From Datnioides undecimradiatus (lineage: Eukaryota > Chordata > Actinopteri > Lobotiformes > Datnioididae): 64,000 nt of DNA. A program made the position numbers and the translations under genes. Positions 1-13,100 of the stretch are shown in pieces. The first letter of the stretch is position 1. Each line of letters starts with the position of its first letter. Below the pieces are notes generated by a model. The model made no database searches, was not told the DNA's origin, and saw nothing but the letters and a program-made list of their open reading frames with translations. The stretch is from assembly GCA_008933995.1 (NCBI GenBank), contig WARS01000031.1:4999979-5063978 (forward strand), given 5' to 3'.

Positions 1-307
1 CCTGATATATCCACAACTTTGAGCGACGAAGCTAACGGAAATTTCTCCTTCAGTATCTTTGTGATGCGGACCTCTCCGTCTGTTTGCGTAGACAAACATC
101 TCTGCACATGGCCAGACACAACAACCTGAAAAGGCAGAAACGAGGAGCGATGAGCTGCGTCAAGCCTAGCAAGCAGCATTTAGCATCACAGACAGACCGT
201 CTGAACTGCAGCTTAAAGGCTGGAAAAAGTGTATGTACTTGATTACTCCGAAGAGCCCGTAGGGCGGAGATCATAGTGCTGTTTATGCTCCGTTTACAAG
301 CCAACAT
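1..307 (-). CDS. bola3: bola3, BolA-like mitochondrial Fe-S protein, 5' part (partial)
   Basis: Two coding exons on the minus strand: 307-239 and 125-1, the second running off the window. The intron is 238-126 (donor CAA|GTAC, acceptor TTTTCAG|GTT, phase 0). The join gives 64 residues. The mature start reads STQTDGEVRITKILKEKF followed by a segment ending VVDISGG, which is the conserved N-terminal half of BOLA3. BOLA3 acts in the mitochondrial matrix in late [4Fe-4S] delivery, notably to lipoyl synthase. The first 36 residues are basic and Arg/Ser-rich, as in a mitochondrial presequence. Two in-frame ATGs exist, at 307 and 274. The upstream one has A at -3 and is first; the downstream one gives a leader nearer the human length. 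The remaining exons lie outside the window. Family assignment is strong; the start choice is less sure. Confidence 0.88.
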
Positions 308-1539
308 TGTCGAGAAGTGGTGTTAGTCTACGTGTGGGACATTCATTAAATCCACACCGGTTACTCATCAAGTCGTGTCCTCAAGATAGCTTCGTCTCAG
401 CAATATGACGTCAGACATCCGGGTACTTCAGGAGTATTCATTTTGTTCTTAACGGTCAACACAAAGTAAAGATAACAAATTAAATATCTGTTTAATAATT
501 ACTAAGAAGAAATACTGGGTTTGCGGAATGTTTTTGTTAAAAAAAAACCAACAACTTTATATTAACACTACTTTTAGAAGGGTGTAAAAATAGCTATTCA
601 TGTACGTATAAAAATATTTTGGACCTGATGTGTTATATACGAAACAAAACTATGACAAAGTATGAAGTATTAAATTCTCAAGGAAAATAATCATGTATCT
701 GATAGTGACTAGATTAAAAATGAAAGACAAAGGTGCTCACCTGAATTGTATTTCCTAAGAACTTCCAACATTATCATTTGCTAATTTTTTAAAATTATGA
801 AAAAATTATATGTTTGAATCTCAATTGGAGTCAAAATAAAAAGGAGGATATAAGCTCCTGACTGATAACATGAACCTTTTCATTCTTCTGATCATGTGTA
901 CCAATAAGCAATGACAGCAAGGCAGCATGCAAAATACCAGGACCCTGAAACTCACTAATCTTATTTACACTAGTGCTTTTCCCACCACTGCATGTCAGAA
1001 TATCTTCTATGAAAAGAGGCCATTATCAGAACCCTTGAGCTGACATGAAATCAATTATGTTGTGCTGATTTTAACCAATTATTTTCTAATGTTTTGGGTA
1101 ATCCCAAACAAAATTAATGGTTATCAATTTTTTATTGAAATGTGTTTTTCATTTAACCTTTCATATCAGCCTGGACAACTACAGACCCATGGGATGGTCA
1201 AAGCCTTTGCCTCCTTTTAAAGAGCAGATTAGCATTTTCATGGTAGGAACTGGTCTGAATGAGAAGCTTATCTCACTCTGCAGGTTGTTGGCTGCTACAG
1301 CAACGGAGGCAGAGGAGCAATTAGTGGCTGTTTACAGTGGGCTCTAGTGCCTTTTCACCACAGGCCAGAGCTTTGTTGGTGCACAAAATTTATGGGCACA
1401 ACACAAAGCCAGCCATCAAGGTAACGTCCTAATGTTAAAAATAATCCTAAAGAGTTGAGTGGCCTCTGAGTTGCTGACGTTAGTGTCCTTTAAAGGCATG
1501 GTTGAACATTGAGGATCTCAGCAGTGTACGTGTACGGAG
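275..1539. promoter_or_regulatory. bola3 / pkd1l2 divergent intergenic region
   Basis: This is about 1.2 kb between two divergent genes. The part next to bola3 (to about 425) is richer in CpG than the rest and holds a perfect CRE palindrome, TGACGTCA, at 406-413, followed by CATCCGGG (ETS-like on the minus strand). It is the likely bola3 promoter. From about 430 to 1450 the sequence is AT-rich and I recognise no element in it. The pkd1l2 5' UTR should lie just before 1540, but I see no TATA box at a convincing distance. Confidence 0.5.
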
Positions 1540-2653
1540 ATGGAGAGCACCACTTTTCTTGCTTTTACGTTGATGGTTCTCTTTCTCAGCTGGGCTTGTT
1601 ATGCTGAGGAGGATCCAGAGCCTCTCCCCTGCCCAGAGCACCAAAAGGGTTTTGACGGGTCTTGCTACGACTTTGTGGCGCTGCAGCGATCCTTCCTTAG
1701 TGCCCAGGGATGGTGTGAGCGAGGCGGAGGACACCTGGCCTTCATCCTGAATGATGAAATCCAACAGTTCCTTCAGAAACACCTGGAGCCAGGGAACAAC
1801 TGGTGGCTTGGGCTGGCACCAGCAGCTCCAAACCTCACGCTTGAGTCTGCTGCCACTGAGGGTGAGAGTAGAGACTGCATGACTTCTAATAGCTTTCTAT
1901 GGATTCGTACTGAGTTTACATGCACTTCGGTGATATGGTATAGACAAGCTGGAAAAAAGTGCAAAACACTATTCATAAAAGCCGTCTTTTTTTTTTAGTG
2001 AAACCTACCATTTCACCTGTACACATTTAGTACTTTGCTGCATATATGAAGAACAAATTTGATAAATATGTGATCAATGATTAGCAACTGAGTAAAAATG
2101 TCCAAAATGAAGACTATCTCAATAGGCAGCTTGCATATCCTTTGTATTGATCTGTAATGTGTCTGTTTACCGACCATTGTTAGAAAACTGCCACATTTGG
2201 ATATCTCCCTCAAGCAGCAGGTGTAGATATTTCCCATTCACTTGAGCATTTCAAAAGGCTTGCTGTCAAGTGGCCTGATTTACAAGTGTGTCTTTGTCAT
2301 TTGCTCAATCTATTGCTTTATTGTTTTATTATCCCTATGTTGCTTCTTAACAATTAACCTATCAGAAAGAGGAGATAAGGAAGATGACCTTGACATACGA
2401 TCTGTAGTGATAACATCTTCTGAAGCATTTTGCTTGAATGGCAGAAAACAAAGCTGTTTCATCAAAGCAGTGTGATGAAACAATTTTTTCCCAGGTTCCC
2501 TTGCGTGGCTGGATGGCTCAGATGTCAGCTATAGTAACTGGGTGAACCTACCAGACCCACAAGCAGCCTGTGGACATATCCTGAGACATTCAGGTTTCCA
2601 GTGGGAAGCCACTGCAAACTGTAGCCAAGAACTCAACTTCATTTGCCAGTTTG
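1540..2653 (+). other. pkd1l2: pkd1l2 exons 1-2: signal peptide and C-type lectin domain
   Basis: The ATG at 1540 has a good context (GAGATGG) and opens a hydrophobic signal peptide of about 22 residues, with likely cleavage after CYA. Residues about 30-160 form a C-type lectin fold: CPEHQKGFDGSCYDF at the start, WWLGL in the middle, WLDGSDVSYSNW and a final NFICQF. The calcium/sugar motifs are degenerate. The EPN/QPD position reads LPD, and the WND position reads WEATANC. The fold is therefore clear but classical Ca2+-dependent sugar binding is doubtful. Confidence 0.88.
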
Positions 2654-4259
2654 GTATGCACTCCTAAGTAAATCAGGATATAGTTTGAAACTTATATTGT
2701 GTTCACTCCCTTTTATAATTCATTATTTCTTTCCCTCAGATTCTGGAAGATCTATTGCATGTGATGGCCAAAATGCAACACTACAGTGTGGTTCTGGTCA
2801 AGTTATAGAGATAGATGACAGCTTCTATGGTCGAAAAACAATTCATTATTGCCGATCATCAAAACTCACAGCCTTGCCCACATCCTCCCAGGAGGAGTGC
2901 AGCTGGATAGATGTGATGGATTCTGTAACAGGTATTGTGAATTTTTTTCATTGACACAACATGTCAAGTGTAGTGAGCTGACCTTTTTATGCTCTACAAA
3001 CCTTAAATAGCAGGCTGATATTAAAAAAAATCTATGTGTATTAGAAAAGTCTCCTGCTCATTTACAAAACAAATTATTTACTTCACTTGTTACGTGGTAC
3101 TTTTATATGATTGTTGGAACATTTTGATTAAAGACATTTTTGTATTTATTGCTTAATCTAAGGGAACTTAATTGGCTTTGTTAAAGCTGATGGAAGAAAA
3201 GGGCCAGGTAAAACCTATTAAAATCACCACAAAATACTGTTTCATGCTTTCTTTCAAACACAAAAATACTATGACTGCCTCGTGGCTGCAGACAAAAGGA
3301 TTACCCTCTTAGAAAAGACATTAGGCAAATCCCCTCCTAGGAGCTGAATAGACATGCTTTGGGGTAAATATACATTCACATTCATACCGGCTGTGATTAG
3401 TTATGCTGGAGAGGTCATGCAATTACTAAGCAAACAGTGTTCTTCTTTATTGTTAATACACCTCTTTAAAGTGCTATGAGGCCCTCTCATCAAAGAGGTG
3501 TAGGAACACCAAAAAGATTATTTGAATTTGAAATAGGATGAAAATTAAATGTTGTCATTTACTTGTCTTTGATTCCAGCACATTGCCATGGACTACAGGC
3601 TTGCCAGGTTCCAGTGGATCTGAGCTCTTTTGGCGAACCATGTCCTGTGCTGGGAAGTTACTTGTCTATTGAGTACCACTGCAAACATGGTCAGATTTTG
3701 TACTTTCACTTTACATAGATGTCTCCTCTCTGAACTATGAATGTAGATTATAGTTATGAAGAGCAAAGGGCAATACAACTTTCCTCTTATTAGTTCCTCT
3801 TGTCGTGACTCAACCAAAGTCCTTATTCTTCACCTTTCATCTATACTGTCAGCGTACCTATGCAGTCCTACAAGCTAAACTTGCAAAGTGACTTTCAGTG
3901 CGATCAAATGATTGCCTCACTGGCATAATTATCTCTTGCCTCACTGGCTAATTATGTGTGTGCTCTTAGATGAACTGTTATATCTATGGTAACATGGAAC
4001 ATATGTTCAAGATGACAATGTGTGATTTCCTCTCAGGTCTGCACCTGTTGATGAGCAAGCTTGCAGCTGTCTTTGATAATGTCACCATCACTGTGAAGTG
4101 GCTCCTTCATCCTTTTCAGGGAAACCTCACCTGCACACTGAATGCTGGAGATGGCCACACTATTGATCCATACAGCCCAGTGGAGTGAGCAACACTTTGC
4201 ATTAACCATACAGACAGACAGACAGACAGACAGACAGATAGACAGACAGACAGACAGAC

Positions 4260-4292
<33 letters not shown>

Positions 4293-7200
4293 CATACATA
4301 CATACATACATACATACATACATACATACATACATAGATTTAACTGTATTTAAGCTTTTACTTTACCTTTCTCTCAGGATGGAGAGCACTGTCATGCACA
4401 AATTCACCCATCCGGGTGTTTTCATGGTTGGAGTGGAGTGCTCTACCAGCGACTGGCATGTCACAGCTCAGAAAGCCATAACCATTCAGGTGCCTGTGGG
4501 GGAGTTTGGTCATTTGAGGTGCTATAGCAGGAATATGTCAACAGGTGGCACTAAATGCAACGTGCTCCGTGGTGGTCCTGTTCATATTCAGGTTTTGGTA
4601 GAGGCAGGTGAGTCAAACTATCGTTGAAAGGGATAAATGCCTCCAATTAACCATTCCCCCCCAAAATACAAAATGATTAAATTCAAAATTATTTGATGTT
4701 ATTGACATTTTTTTTCTTTTACATAGGTACAAATGTTTCCTACACAATTCAACATGAAGGCCATTTGGTTGCAAACTCGTCTGTGGACCGAGGAATTATA
4801 CCCCACAACATCACATTAAGCGCAAGTGTGGTGGAGAAGCTTGGACATAGTTGCCACAACCTGACACTAACTGCCTCTAACAGGGTCACAGCCCACACAG
4901 TGTTTGCTGGTCTGGAGCTGTGTGTGGTGGAGCCTGTTGAAGGCCTGCAGGCCTCAGTGACAGCAGAGGAAGATGATTGTCCGGATTCTACTGATCTCAT
5001 CATTGGTGTTTCATTGGAGCGAGGAGCACCTGTGGAGCTGCTCTTTACTCTGACTGGCGCCAGGGACACCCACTCTGAGATCAGAGACATGGTCAATGGA
5101 AGCTTACAAGCTTATACATTCTCCAGCCCACTTGAAGGTATTTACAGATTAGGCCTTAGTGTAATTACATTGAAACAGTTACCCATAGTATGTATCCATA
5201 ACACATGTTTTCAACTCTCTTAAATCCAAACTGTTTTGGTAAAGGATTGTTAAGGGTGCAGGTGCAAGCCATGAATCCCATTTCTGCCACTGATGTGGAC
5301 GTGGACTTAGAGAAAATACTTCAGGCTTGCCAGAATTACTCTGACCATTCAGCAAATGAATATGAAGACATAGTATGTATAAAATAAGCAATAAAGAATG
5401 ATGATCTATTAACATAAAGTCATAAACATGTACCAGTATGTGTTTCTGTAACATCATCTTAATCTATTTTTCAGCCACAGACAGGTAATATGAGTGTCAA
5501 CAACTTCACAGCCTTGAGAATAATTGCTACTCCAGACTCTGTGGTTGACCACACTCAGAGTGTCACACTGAGCGTAAATGGAACTGAATTGTTACCCATC
5601 AAAGGATTCACCCTTGAATGGACATGTAGTAAGTACAACAATTAATGCACCACAGCACTGAAATATGTCAACAGTTAAACCATAATTAAAGTAATGACAC
5701 TGGGTGATGACACTATATTATATTCTTAATCATAATACTTTAATCAAGTGAGAAGTGGGATTATCTGGATTTCTGAAGTCAGAATATGATGTTTACATGT
5801 TAACAACAAACACAGACCCTCCAAAAACCTGATCGTAGCTGGGACACTAGGGCATGGGTGAATACACTTGGATTGTAGTTTGTGAGGCTGCAGTTAGTGG
5901 TGGGGTTTATTGGATGGCACTGTGTTCCTGGAATTGTGCAATAATGATACTGTGATGCATGTTATTTGTCTTTACATGACAGCATTTTAAAATTCTATGG
6001 TTCTTTCTGCACAGAGGGAAACTGCAAATGCAGCAACAAAACTAAGGATGGAACTCATGTTATTGAAAAAGACTGCCTTCCAAATCCCTTTGAAATGTTC
6101 AAGTACACTTTAACTGTGAGGAGAACAACGTGGTTTAAGCAATGGGTTAAACTTACTTCAGCTTCCAAGTGCATCACTGTTGCTCCAAAAGAATTCACAG
6201 ATGTCAGAATCAGGTACAGAAAAAGGCAACCATTTCAAAATACACACTGAAAGATCCTCAAAATAATTATTCTGCTGTAAATTTGTGTATACAATGATCA
6301 TATACTGGTCATATAGGTTATAGTTATATATATATATTTACTGTCATCCTTGCAGTTGTGATGACTGTGCTTCAATAAATGTGAACAACCACATAAAACT
6401 AAGACTGAGCTGTGTGACAACTTGTCCAGACGTAGTTTGGTATATTGAGGACCCCAAACCTTCTACGGTAAATCAGCATTTATATTGATTTTAAATTGAG
6501 AAATGAAAGTGTCAAACAATTATTAACCAGTGATCTTTTCCCAGGCTGAGCTCAACAACTGTTATTACAAAGCAGGAAGAACGCCTCCTATTGAGCAGCA
6601 GGATGGCAACACTGAATACGTTGTACATATGCAACATCTGAAAGTTTCAAGGGACACATTGCACAACATCAGTGTGATTGCTTATGGTACGTTTTCATCC
6701 TGTTGTCATTTATAAATTCTAGATATAAATTAAGGGTTAGCATAGATATGGATTTGGGACCACTTGAAACACAGTGCTCTGTCTAGAAATCTATATTTCT
6801 TCATTTTGCTTCTGGCTTTGAAAGCAGCTGAGAAATCAATTCACTGACATGGCTTATTTTTTATAGGCAAGAAGGAGCCAGGTTTTGCCAGGTACACGTT
6901 ACCAATACCAGGTCCTGAGCCAACTGAACCGACTGCAACTGATGCACCTGCAGACCCTGAACCCCCCTCATGTAGTATCTCTCCACTGACAGGAACAGTT
7001 CTCGATGCCTTTGACATTACCTGCAAAGCAAGCTCTTTCTGCTCTACAGGCTGTGTTTATTGCTTCAAAACAGACACAGGTGGGAATGTGCACTGTTAAA
7101 AACCAAAAAAATGATACTTTGTTACAAGGAAGAAGAAAAGGAAAAGAAGAATCAGAAGGAATACTAAAGTATTTGGAGGAAGTGAGGAAGAGGCAGATTA

Positions 7201-10049
7201 AGATCTGCTGATGTTAGAAGCACATGAGTTGAGGTTGAAATGAGAACGTGTTGCTTCTGCAAGTGGCATGTGGTTCTATAATTTGTATCAGCTGCTTTAT
7301 GCATGTTTCAACAGTATCACAGAAGAAGAGACGTTTTGAATTTGGTTGGTGTAGCAGAGATTTTGTGTCCACCTCAATTTAAGATTTTAGTTGAAACTGT
7401 AGCCATTTAACAACATGTGCTCATGTAAATAATCAGAAACCATGACAAACATTTTCCTGAATTGTCTCTTTTTATTATAAGGCAAACACCTGCGCTGCAG
7501 TAATGCACATGAAGTGAAATCTGTCTTCCTGCCTCTGGGAGATAAGAGCAACAATTACAGTTTGTCTGTTGTGGTGACTGTGAGAAATGAACATGAGAAA
7601 GCTACCACAACTGTTTCCACTCAGGTTTGTATCATCAACTAGTCCAATAATCATGTTTCTCAGAGAGAGAAGGAGGATTAGATAACTTCAAATTGAAAAA
7701 ACAGATTGTAAAAGTCTTTGAATCGTGAGTGACTATTTATGTTACTCAAGGTGTGGAAAAGCAGCTCCAGCAGCTCAGTGGAGGCTCTCCAGTCTGCAGT
7801 GGAAGATACTGTGAGTCAGTTAGAGCAGCAGGGACTGCTCTCTGGTGAGGCTCTTGGTCAAATGTTTACTTCAGTTTCAGATATGCTGAACTCAGAGGCC
7901 AGCCAAGATCAGAAGTATGCAAGGACAAAGGTAACAGAATCATATTTGTGAGGTCTCAACTTGTATTGTGGCTCGAGTGGAGAGCTCTGTGATATTAATA
8001 AGCACTGCCTTCTTTTTCAGCTCAGAGAGCAAATGTTGACCAAAATGACCACAGTTCTGCTGAAGTCACCCAGCAACACAACCCAGGGAGTGCAAGTGAC
8101 GGCCAGAGCTGTGGCTGGACTGACCCAGCACCCAGACGAGCTCAGTCCCACTGCTCAGGTACTGTATAGTAGACCAGTACAGCAAAATGTATTTCTTATT
8201 ATAAGTTACATTTCAAGCAATTTCCATTCTAAAAGGCAATAGCAGTAACTGATAGTAATTTGCTATAATTACAAAATAACACAATATGTTGCAGCAGTTA
8301 ATTACATAAGAGTCAGTTGTCTCCTTGCCTAAATGTTAATAATTAGAAAATAGTTGTGTCTTTAACATTTAGATAGCAACACCAGATATGCCAGATGTAA
8401 ATTACCCTTTAAAGACATCGTTTCTTTGTTTAAAGCCTTTGTAAGTGAACTTTGGCTAAATGCCACAAAACAACACATGAGGAAAGAGAGTTATTGTGCT
8501 CCTCTATTATCTGAGTATGGACTCTCTGTATTGCTGGTTCAGTTTGAGATTTGGGACATCTAATTTTTAAATAAGGCTCAGCAATAAGTTTAATTTGCAG
8601 CAACATACAGATGAGGCTATTCACATTTTGAACTTCACATCTGTCTGTCTCAGCTTATAAATAAAATGTCTTGCTGTTAGTATAACATGTGTTAATCAGC
8701 TCTTTTGTCATAGCTGTAATCTTATTTGTTATTATTTCCTCTTCAGGAAGAAGCAGGTTCGTTGCTGGTTGAGCTCAGCTCCTCGCTCGACGCTATCAGT
8801 ATTAATCAGAACAGTGAAGACGATGGAGAAGTTGTGCAAGCAGCCACACCAATAGTTGAAGCAGCCAGTAGTATTTTGAATGTTTCATCAAATGTGAGAG
8901 CAAAACTATCACTGATCACTTGTTAAACATCTGTTTTTCCTCAGTCCACTAAGGTATTGACCAAACTAGATGTAATATGTCTTCTGCAGAAAAAAGTCTC
9001 AGACTTTCTTCTCACTGGCATAAACAATGTTCAGAGTGCATTGCTAAATAATAAAAAGCTGAATGGAGCACCTGCCATCATTGATTCTGGTCAGATCAGT
9101 GTGTATGTCAACAGGTAAGAGATGACTGACACTGGCAATTACACATACTCAACTCAATAAACCACATTTTGCTGACACTACTAAGATAATTCTGATCCTG
9201 CTTCCTGCAGAGTGTCTCCAGAAAAGATGCAAATGCAGGATATAAACATCCTGAAGAACAGCTCTTCCAGATTTTCCTTCCCCACACTGCCTGCTCATAT
9301 TGTCTCTCCAGAGGAGCCAGTGGATGTCAGAGTAAGTGAGGGTGCATCCCGGGGAAAAATAAAGATTTACAGTGAATTTAAAGATGGTTTATTCTTTTGC
9401 TTATTGTTGAATATCCATAGCGGCTTGGCCTCTGATGTAACAGTATGCTACTCTACTACTTCTTCATAAATATTGATAAAAAATGTGATATAATCTGCAA
9501 CTGTGGAACTGCTGAATAAAGTAATCTTAGATGCAATTTCCCTCATAGATGATGAGTTTTGAGACAAATCCGTATTCTTGGAAGGAGGAAAACATCACAG
9601 GAACTGTAGGATCCGTCTCTCTTACCAGAGTTAATGGATCTGTTATTCCTGTACAAAACTTACCTGATGAGATTGAGGTAATACTTGTTTTTAAAGATAG
9701 TTTTAGTTACTTTGCAGAACATTGCTAGACCATCCAGAAAAATGTGTTTTCTGACTTTTCAGATTCTCCTACCGAGGCTTGACGTCGGGCAGGGGAACAG
9801 CACAGTCCTGGACCTTGCCAATTTCAGCACATTAATAATTGACGTTCCCTCGCCGGATGTAACGCTGGTGCTGAAAATGGAGCCGTCTGAAGACATTTCC
9901 TTCATGCTATTCCTGGGATGTAAAGATTATCCAAATGATAAGAATTATGTAGCAAAGACTCGAATCCCTTCAGAGAATTCCACAGGAGGTACAATTAAAA
10001 CTACCAGATTTATCTTTGTAGCGCACATAGTATGGCTACAAATCAGATC

Positions 10050-10113
<64 letters not shown>

Positions 10114-13100
10114 GAACTTTATTAATCCCAAACTGGGAAAAAATAATATCTGACATACTGCATTAAGCTTGCCACAACAAACTTTTACCACAGGAACAAT
10201 CAACATATGACAGTGAGCAGCAGTGACAGTTAAGGTTCAGTAGTTGACAGACACATTAATTATGACTATATAATTTCAGATCCAATCCCTGTAGCAAACA
10301 GTGTGTGGCCATAAACATCAGATCAACATGAAGGCTTTGTTAGACACGTTCATGTGTGTGTGTGTTTTAACACAGGAGATAAATACACTTGGGTGCTGAG
10401 TCCCAAAGACAGAAGAGGAGATATTGGAGTGCACTACCTTGTCATGAAGCCCATTGTAGAGCCAGGTGTCAAATCCATCAATGCCACTGTGACTGTTGTT
10501 TCCATTGCTGCCCAGTGCAAATACTGGAATGAAATTGAGTCATCTTGGAGTGAAGATGGCTGCAGAGTGAGTAAAACAAAGTAGCTGTATCATCCTTAAA
10601 AAAGTGAGCTGTGATGTTTAACGGGCTGGTTTTATCATCTTTTTACTTTCTACAGGTTGGCCCACTCACCACGCCTTTGGTCACTCAGTGCCTCTGTAAC
10701 CACTTAACTTTCTTTGGCAGCTCTTTCTTCGTGATGCCAAATTTGGTGGATGTGTCACGCACCGCAGAACTTTTTGCTACATTCACTAACAATCCTGTGG
10801 TGGTGTGTTTTGTGGGGGCCATCTTTGCTGCTTATCTCCTGGTGGTTGCGTGGGCGCGCAGAAAGGACATCCAGGACTCAGCCAAAGTAATTCGTATTCG
10901 TACTATGTTGACTTTCATCACTTTATGTTGTTAATTTGAAATAGCAGGCCATTTTGAAAGTTCAGACACTCCAAACACGTTTTATATAAAATCCTGAATA
11001 GAATACCCTGTTAGAAAATCTGCATTTGAGACATCACAACAATCCTAAAATGGATCAAATTTTTATGAATTCATTGTACATATATTGTATATTAAGCCAT
11101 ATTTAACAAAGTAACAAGTCGTAACAACCATTAATTAAACAAAGGAAAGATAAGATAGAAGGTATTCTAAGTACAAAGTACAGTTCAAACAGGGGTATTT
11201 TGCAATATTCATAATAATTATGTTTGTGTGTTAAAGAGAGCACAAGTGTTTGAATTTATTTACATAGCATATTATACATAGCATTTGATTTAAATGCCTT
11301 TCATTTCTTCTTTGTATACCAATGCTTTTATGTACCAATTAGAAAAAAAATTCCCAAACTGTCTTCCAACACACAATCACTTGTAGGTCAAGATAACAGT
11401 GCTTGAGGACAATGACCCCTTGGCTGAGTATCGTTACATGTTGAGTTTCAGCACAGGGCATCGGCACGGTGCAGCCACCTCCTCTCAGGTCAGTACTGTC
11501 TGTTAAGGCTAAGTGGGACTCACAGGAACCAAATCTGTCTGCTGCTTCTCACACAACCCTTCACATTTCTCTTTATCTTTCTGGTTTTAGGTGACAATAA
11601 CTCTGCTAGGAACAGAGGGAGAAAGTGAGCCTCACCACCTCACAGACCCCGAAAAGCCTGTGTTTGAGAGAGGTGGGGTGGACATGTTTCTGCTGACCAC
11701 ACACTTTTCCCTCGGGGAGCTGCAGAGCATCAGGCTGTGGCATGACAACTCAGGAGCACACCCTGCATGGTACGAGATAATGAGAGGGCAAGACTGATGA
11801 TTAAATCAAATTAAACAGGAGCCTATGTTCTTGCTACAAGCACAGTAGAGAGTTATTGATGTTTCTTGCAGGTATGTCAACAAAGTGGTGGTGCAGGATC
11901 TGGAGACAGGTCAGAAATGGCACTTCCTGTGTAACTCCTGGCTGGCAGTTGATGTGGGAGAGTGCACTCTTGACAAGGTCTTCCCAGTTGCCACTGAGAT
12001 GGATTTGAAGAGATTTAGGTAGACCAGCTTCAGATCACCTTAGCAAGGTATCTGTTTCTGTGTCATTGTTGCTTTATTGTTTCTTCTGAATCCAAATGTT
12101 CTTCTTTCTAGTAATCTGTTCTTCATGAAGACAGCCAAGGATTTCCGTGACGGCCACATCTGGTTCTCTGTCATCAGTCGGCCCCCCTGCAGCACTTTCA
12201 CACGAGTGCAACGAGTGTCCTGTTGTTTTTCCCTGCTGCTGTGCACCATGCTCACCAGTATCATGTTTTGGGGCATTCCTACAGACCCCTCTGAACAGAC
12301 CATGGACCTGGGTAGGAAGCAAAAGACAAAAATTCAGATGACTTTATTACACAATAAATTTGATGTTGGACTTTTTCCTAACACTGACTGTGGGCAGGCC
12401 AAGTATGACTGAGACAGTAGTAGAGTATTTGTACTTGTGATTTGACTCGATTTACATTACAGGTCACATCGAGTTCACATGGCAACAAGTTATGATTGGA
12501 GTTCAAAGTTCAATCATCATGTTTCCCATCAATCTCCTCATTGTGAGTATCTTCCGAAACACGCGCCCTCGAGAGAAGCCCACCAAGACTGACTCATCCA
12601 AACAGGGCAAGACTGGCAGAGTTTGTCCTTCGCAGAGTTCTTCCCCCCAGAAAGAGCTGAAAGACATCACACCAGACACTGTGATCAAGGTGAGGAAGCT
12701 GGTATCCTTGTCAGTGTTATGCAGGTTATTACATTTATTCTCTTCTTAATGTGCAAAGTGCTTGATGTGGTCTCTCCTTTAGGACATAAAGAGAATTGCT
12801 CAGTCGCTCTCAAAGGCCATGAAGAGTCCCCTTCCTGACCTGGAACTCCGGCCGGGCCAGCAGGCGGACATCAATACTCTGCTGTCTCTGGTGGAGGACA
12901 TTATCAGACAGCAGAACCGAATGAGTGGAGACTTCTACACTGAGTCTTCCAAAAGGGATCGCTCTATGATCCTCAGCTTACGTGCAGTTAATCTACAAGG
13001 TAAGCAGCACCAAGACCTTTACGGTGTTCTTGATTTAATATGCTTTTGATCTTAATTGGCTAGTCCAATTGATATATACATTGTGTATATATGTTATATA

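Larger units (their letters stand above)
9763..10886 (+). other. pkd1l2: pkd1l2 exons 21-23: GAIN/GPS site and first membrane segment
   Basis: Exons 22-23 carry a complete GPS motif: CKYWNEIESSWSEDGC, then TQCLCNHLTFFGSSF. The HL|T tripeptide places autocleavage between Leu1324 and Thr1325. About 30 residues later comes the first membrane helix, CFVGAIFAAYLLVVAWARR (about 1353-1373), with a basic cytosolic end. All four GPS cysteines and both tryptophans are present, so the site looks competent. Confidence 0.88.

Noticed and set aside
4033..4335. 100- and 71-codon minus-strand frames (Tyr-Met-Cys and Leu-Ser repeats)
   Set aside because: Read-through of the tetranucleotide microsatellite.
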